Origin: Deltaproteobacteria bacterium
GTDB taxonomy: Bacteria > Myxococcota_A > UBA796 > UBA2385
Assembly: GCA_947462115.1 (NCBI GenBank)
Contig: CANHON010000180.1
Coordinates: forward strand, 1-9,000
DNA length: 9,000 nt
Direction of reading: 5' to 3'
Shown here: piece by piece, positions 6,045 to 9,000 of the stretch
Layout of the letters: every line of letters starts with the position of its first letter
Position numbering within the stretch: position 1 is the stretch's first letter
The notes under the pieces: generated by a model
Database searches by the model: none
What the model was told of the DNA's origin: nothing
What the model saw: the letters and a program-made list of their open reading frames with translations, nothing else
Program-made: the position numbers and the translations under genes

Positions 6045-6760
6045 CAGGCGAGCCTCCGCCGCTCAAGGGCCCAGACCGCGATGTGCAGGAACAAGGCGAC
6101 GACCGACCCGTAGTAGATGAGGTCGCGGCTATCGAGGACCCCGCGGGCCAAGTTGTTGAAATGGTACTCAAAGGTCAGGTACTGCACCACGGGCAGCAAG
6201 GCGCCGGGCACCCGGGCGAGGGCGTAGCCGCTAGCAAAGGGCAGGAGGCCGACCAGCAGCGCCATCAGGAAGGCGACCACCTGGTTGCTGGTGAGCGCGC
6301 TAGCGGCGGTGCCGATGGCGCAGAAGGCCGCCCCGAGCAGCGCGAGGCCGAGGTAGCCGCCGATGATGGGCCCAGGGTCGGGATCGGCGAGCTGGGCCAA
6401 GGTGAGCGGGTAGCTGAGGGTCAGGCTCAGCGCGAGGCCCATCAAGGCCAGCGCCGCGAGGTACTTGCCGAGGACCATCTCGCCCTCGGTGACCGGCAGC
6501 GTGACCAGGAGCTCGATGGAGCCGGTGCGCTTCTCTTCGGCGAAGAGCCGCATGGTGACGGCGGGGATCAGCAACAAGAAGCTGGTGGCGCACCAGAAGA
6601 ACATCGGGCGGAGGCTGGCCATGCCGCCCTCAAAGATGTCCTGGAAAAACAACGAGAAGCCGCCCACGATGAACAAGAAGGCGGGGATCACGATGAGGGC
6701 CAGCGGGCTGTCGAAGTAGCTGGCCAGCTCGCGCTTGAAGATGGCGAGCACGTTGCGCAT
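6044..6760 (-). CDS. ABC-2 type permease, GldF-like (238 aa)
   Basis: Six membrane helices can be read at about 19-39, 55-71, 98-120, 133-154, 160-179 and 213-230. The stretch PAVTMRLFAEEKRTGSIELLVTLPVTEGEMVLGKYLA (66-102) is the diagnostic ABC-2 permease segment: the amphipathic E-E-K-R-T-G-S-I-E-L-L linker after helix 2 contacts the ATPase. The N-terminus FKRELASYFDSPLALIVI is also typical. Length is normal for a GldF or NosY-type half-transporter permease. It should pair with a cytosolic ATPase, but none is encoded in this window. The ATG at 6760 has GAGGT at 6765-6769, a rather close spacing of four bases. It follows the DUF4013 gene after a 73-base gap with two hairpins, and leads into the GldG-like gene by a one-base overlap. 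Substrate unknown. Confidence 0.9.
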   Translation of the reverse strand: MRNVLAIFKRELASYFDSPLALIVIPAFLFIVGGFSLFFQDIFEGGMASLRPMFFWCATSFLLLIPAVTMRLFAEEKRTGSIELLVTLPVTEGEMVLGKYLAALALMGLALSLTLSYPLTLAQLADPDPGPIIGGYLGLALLGAAFCAIGTAASALTSNQVVAFLMALLVGLLPFASGYALARVPGALLPVVQYLTFEYHFNNLARGVLDSRDLIYYGSVVALFLHIAVWALERRRLA

Positions 6761-6768
6761 GGGGACCT

Positions 6769-6784
6769 CGGGCGCCGTCGCCCG
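6769..6784 (-). other. GC-rich hairpin just upstream of the permease ribosome binding site
   Basis: Arms CGGGCG (6769-6774) and CGCCCG (6779-6784) pair perfectly around a four-base loop. The stem begins at the edge of the GAGGT site and could limit ribosome access or protect a processed mRNA end. GC richness makes chance hairpins common here. Confidence 0.3.
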
Positions 6785-6795
6785 GATCGGGCGTT

Positions 6796-6822
6796 CGGCC
6801 GGCCAACCTAGCGCGCCGGCCG
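6796..6822 (-). other. GC-rich hairpin in the DUF4013-permease gap
   Basis: Arms CGGCCGGC (6796-6803) and GCCGGCCG (6815-6822) are perfect complements with an 11-base loop. It lies 11 bases after the DUF4013 stop. No T run follows, so it is not a standard terminator, but with the hairpin at 6769-6784 it makes this gap the only structured break in the gene train. Confidence 0.35.
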
Positions 6823-6833
6823 CCGGGCGTCAT

Positions 6834-7592
6834 TCAATCGCCGCCGCTGAGCTCAGTCCACTGGGCGATGAGGTGGGCCGAGGCGGCGTAGCCGAGCGGC
6901 AGCGTGACAAACAGGCCCAAGTAGCAGGCGAACACGCCCATCGCGCCCGCGAGGTTGGCGGCGATCATGCCGACGACCACGATTAAGTAGACGCCGGCCC
7001 GCCCCTTGACCCGAGCCAAGCTGGGCATCGGGTTGATGAGGCCGAGGGTCTCGCCCATGAAGGCGCGGCGGTACAGCTCGGGCATCAGCCCGTTGACGCC
7101 GAAGGCCAGAAAGATGTGGAGGAAGGTCATGAACAGGGAGGCGACGCCAATGCCCAGGGACATGGCCTCCGCCGAGCCGGTGAGGGTCTGCAGCAGGTAG
7201 CCCAGGCCCCAACCGACGCCCAGGATCGCGGCGTGCAGCGCCACCATCGCAAAAACCAGCAGGAAGATGCTGGAGAACAAGCCGAGGAAGACCTTGAAGC
7301 CCGCCACGAGCTGGGACCCAAAGGAGATCCCCGGCAGCTCGGTCTCGCCCCGGCGCGCCCGCTCGTAGACCTCGGCCTTCCAGCCGAGCAACAAGAACGG
7401 GCCGACGAAGGGCACGAACATCATCAGGCCGGCCACCGCGGCTTTGCTGAGCCAAGCCGGGTCTTGGAAGGGGTAGCGCAGGGCCTCGGCGATGTCGATG
7501 GTGGTGCGCGGCGGCCGCGCTGGGCCCCCCGGCGGCGGGGCCTTGCGGAGCAGGTCGGCCATCGGGGGCGCATAGGGCGAAGGGCTGCTCAT
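6834..7592 (-). CDS. DUF4013 multi-pass membrane protein (252 aa)
   Basis: After a Pro-rich, probably cytosolic N-terminus (1-30) comes DIAEALRYPFQDPAWLSKAAVAGLMMFVPFVGPFLLLGWKAEVYERARRGETELP (33-87). This matches the DUF4013 signature: A-L-x-Y-P-F-x-D-P-x-W, a helix, P-x-V-G-P, G-W/Y, and the R-x-G-x-x-x-L-P after it. Further membrane helices run at about 97-123, 124-137, 146-168, 201-221 and 222-245. The family has no known biochemical role. The start at 7592 has GGAGG seven bases upstream and overlaps the stop of the YkgJ-like gene by four bases (ATGA), so the two are probably co-translated. A second ATG at codon 11 is less well placed. The gene is separated from the permease by 73 bases, so a role with the transporter is uncertain. 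Confidence 0.82.
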   Translation of the reverse strand: MSSPSPYAPPMADLLRKAPPPGGPARPPRTTIDIAEALRYPFQDPAWLSKAAVAGLMMFVPFVGPFLLLGWKAEVYERARRGETELPGISFGSQLVAGFKVFLGLFSSIFLLVFAMVALHAAILGVGWGLGYLLQTLTGSAEAMSLGIGVASLFMTFLHIFLAFGVNGLMPELYRRAFMGETLGLINPMPSLARVKGRAGVYLIVVVGMIAANLAGAMGVFACYLGLFVTLPLGYAASAHLIAQWTELSGGD

Positions 7593-8617
7593 CGGGGGTC
7601 CTCCGCGGCGGCGGACAGGGGGCTGTGCAGGCCAAAGATAGCGTGCAGATCATCAATCTCGGGCATCGCAAACGCATAACCCTCGCCGTTGAACCGGAAG
7701 GTCTCGGCCACTTGTAAGAAGTCTCGGTGGTCGAACCGCACGAAGTCTCGGGGCGCGGGCGTCGCGTAGCGGGCGCGGTAGGCGCAGGCCCGGCCGTCGT
7801 AGCGCTCGCAGACCTTCGGCCGATCCGCCGCCTCGTAGGCCCCGCAGCGCCCGGCCCCGCCCTCGGCTTCGACCCGGTGGCGGCAGTGGGTGCGGAGGGT
7901 CAGGCTCCAGCCGGCGTAGCGGTCGAGCCCGGCCTCCACGCCGTCAAAACCCAGGCAGAAGCCCAGGTGATCGAGGTTGGCGGCGGTGTTGACCGGGCCC
8001 CGGGGGAAGGACAGGCGGGTGCAGCACCAGGCCGCGCAGCCAGCGCAGGGCGAGGCCAAGGCCGACCAGGAGCGGATCGGTCCGGGCGCGCCCGCTTCGC
8101 CCCGCAGGCGGGCCTCGAGCTGGGCCGAGCTCGGCACCGGCGGGTCGTCGATCGGCGCCAGGGCCGGCAGGTGGGCCGCGAGGGCCGCGAAGTCCGGCTT
8201 GACGATGATCTCGCGCTGCTCGTCAAACTGGAGGAGCGAAGCCCAGGACTCCAGCCGGCCGCGGTCGATGCGCAAGGCGGGCGGGCCGTCCGCGCTCCAG
8301 ATGCGGCGGTAGGCGCAATTCCAGGCGTCGTAGCCCCGGCAGACCGAGGGCTGCTCCGGCTGGCGGTGCACCCGGCAGCGCCGGCGGTCGGCGTCAAAAT
8401 GACGACAGGGCGCCCGGTAGTGCACCTGCCAGGAGCCGCTTTCGAGCAGGGCCAGCTCGATGCGCGCGAAATTGAGCAGGTAGCGCGCGTAGTCGAGGTC
8501 GCTCCAGCGGGCGAGCTCAAAGCTGTGCACCGGGAGCACCGTGCAGCACTGGGCGGCGCAGCCCAAGCACGGGCTCTGGGAGGCGGCGCGGAGGTCGAGG
8601 GGGATCAGCTCGGTCAT
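7589..8617 (-). CDS. tandem-duplicated YkgJ-type cysteine-cluster protein (342 aa)
   Basis: The protein holds two copies of a YkgJ-type cluster (CxxCxxxCC family, thought to bind zinc or an iron-sulfur centre). Copy 1 has C17, C20, C24, C25, then C71, C81, C93 and C101. Copy 2 has C191, C194, C198, C199, then C245, C258, C270 and C278. The copies sit 174 residues apart up to the fifth Cys, then 177, so all eight Cys are preserved with one three-residue difference. Short phrases repeat too: SPC-x-GCAA-x-CCT, CRH, VCRGYDAWNCAY and VCERYDGRACAY. No signal peptide is visible, so it is probably cytosolic. Most YkgJ proteins have one such unit. The start at 8617 was chosen over 8659 because GAGG lies seven bases upstream and it gives a four-base ATGA overlap with the upstream gene. 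It overlaps the DUF4013 start by four bases. Function unknown. Confidence 0.85.
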   Translation of the reverse strand: MTELIPLDLRAASQSPCLGCAAQCCTVLPVHSFELARWSDLDYARYLLNFARIELALLESGSWQVHYRAPCRHFDADRRRCRVHRQPEQPSVCRGYDAWNCAYRRIWSADGPPALRIDRGRLESWASLLQFDEQREIIVKPDFAALAAHLPALAPIDDPPVPSSAQLEARLRGEAGAPGPIRSWSALASPCAGCAAWCCTRLSFPRGPVNTAANLDHLGFCLGFDGVEAGLDRYAGWSLTLRTHCRHRVEAEGGAGRCGAYEAADRPKVCERYDGRACAYRARYATPAPRDFVRFDHRDFLQVAETFRFNGEGYAFAMPEIDDLHAIFGLHSPLSAAAEDPR

Positions 8618-9000
8618 GGGGCGGCCTCGGCGGGCAGCACGGCGCAGACGTCCCGGCACAGCGGCTCGGCCGCCCCCGAGGCGTCGATGAGCTTGGCCTG
8701 CCCGCGGCTATTTTGGACGAGGAGGTAGGTGTCGGGGCCCGCGGCCGGCAAGGGAAGCGGCGGGCCCGCGCAGGGCTGCACGCGGAGGGGCCCGGGGACC
8801 GCCCGCTGCACCGCCACCGCCACCTCGCCGGCGTGCCGGCCCAGCGGCGCCTGCGTGCGGAGCGCCGCGGCCTCTGCCGACGAGAACAGCGCGCTGATCG
8901 ACCACCGCGTCGAGCCGAGCTGGACCGAGGGCGCTTCGGCGCCGGGGGCCTCGGCCGGGGCCGCGGGCAGGGCCTGCCAGCGCGGCAGGGGCGCGTCGGG
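8614..9000 (-). CDS. unidentified protein, 3' part only (at least 128 aa)
   Basis: The minus-strand frame is open from the window edge to a TGA at 8614-8616 that overlaps the ATG of the YkgJ-like gene by four bases. Such an overlap supports it as a real gene. The visible part starts with an Ala/Pro-rich stretch, then SVQLGSTRWSISALFSSAEAAALRTQ, a region with GEVAVAVQRAVPGPLRVQPC, and near the end DTYLLVQNSRGQAKLIDASG and a C-x-x-x-C pair (LCRDVCAVL). A GTG at 8823 could act as a start but would leave only 69 aa and ignores a clean upstream frame. I do not recognise the family. The start lies beyond the window. Confidence 0.55.
   Translation of the reverse strand, partial: PDAPLPRWQALPAAPAEAPGAEAPSVQLGSTRWSISALFSSAEAAALRTQAPLGRHAGEVAVAVQRAVPGPLRVQPCAGPPLPLPAAGPDTYLLVQNSRGQAKLIDASGAAEPLCRDVCAVLPAEAAP

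Noticed and set aside
1..9000. Defence, toxin-antitoxin, mobile-element, CRISPR or tRNA content.
   Set aside because: I looked for regularly spaced repeats, transposase or integrase motifs, paired terminal repeats and tRNA-like cloverleafs by eye and found none; the gene content is housekeeping or envelope-related.

Overview
The window looks like chromosomal DNA of a high-GC (about 70% by eye) Gram-negative bacterium, most likely a member of Myxococcota or a related former deltaproteobacterial lineage. The support is a small secreted protein with an AgmX/PglI-type C-terminal domain, a lipoprotein stub with an Asp/Thr/Gly-rich linker, a GldF/GldG/DUF4340 set, and pervasive G/C third positions. 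Taxonomy is inferred from family knowledge and composition; no marker gene is present.

Layout, left to right. Positions 2-247 (+) encode a very short lipoprotein-like ORF. Positions 322-771 (-) encode an exported AgmX/PglI-like domain protein, divergent from a 2TM/coiled-coil membrane protein at 945-1739 (+); the 173-base divergent gap holds a three-copy 14-base tandem repeat and a weak promoter candidate. The 2TM gene converges on an outer-membrane beta-barrel protein with a long Lys/Pro/Gly/Ala linker at 1793-2881 (-). That gene has a strong ribosome binding site and a perfect 13-bp inverted repeat in its leader.

Positions 3076-9000 hold a tight minus-strand gene train. In transcription order it encodes an unidentified protein cut by the window edge (8614-9000), a double YkgJ-type cysteine-cluster protein (7589-8617), a DUF4013 membrane protein (6834-7592), an ABC-2 permease of the GldF type (6044-6760), a GldG-type auxiliary protein (4446-6044) and a DUF4340 protein (3076-4449). 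All junctions overlap by 1 or 4 bases except one 73-base gap before the permease, which contains two GC-rich hairpins.

The permease, GldG-like and DUF4340 proteins probably form one inner-membrane ABC complex with large periplasmic parts; its substrate is unknown. No ATPase gene is visible. The YkgJ-like and DUF4013 proteins are translationally coupled to each other, but a link to the transporter is only inferred from position. I saw no rRNA, tRNA, CRISPR array, transposase, phage gene or known defence system. The most distinctive points are the duplicated cysteine-cluster protein, the ATPase-less exporter set and the leader palindrome.
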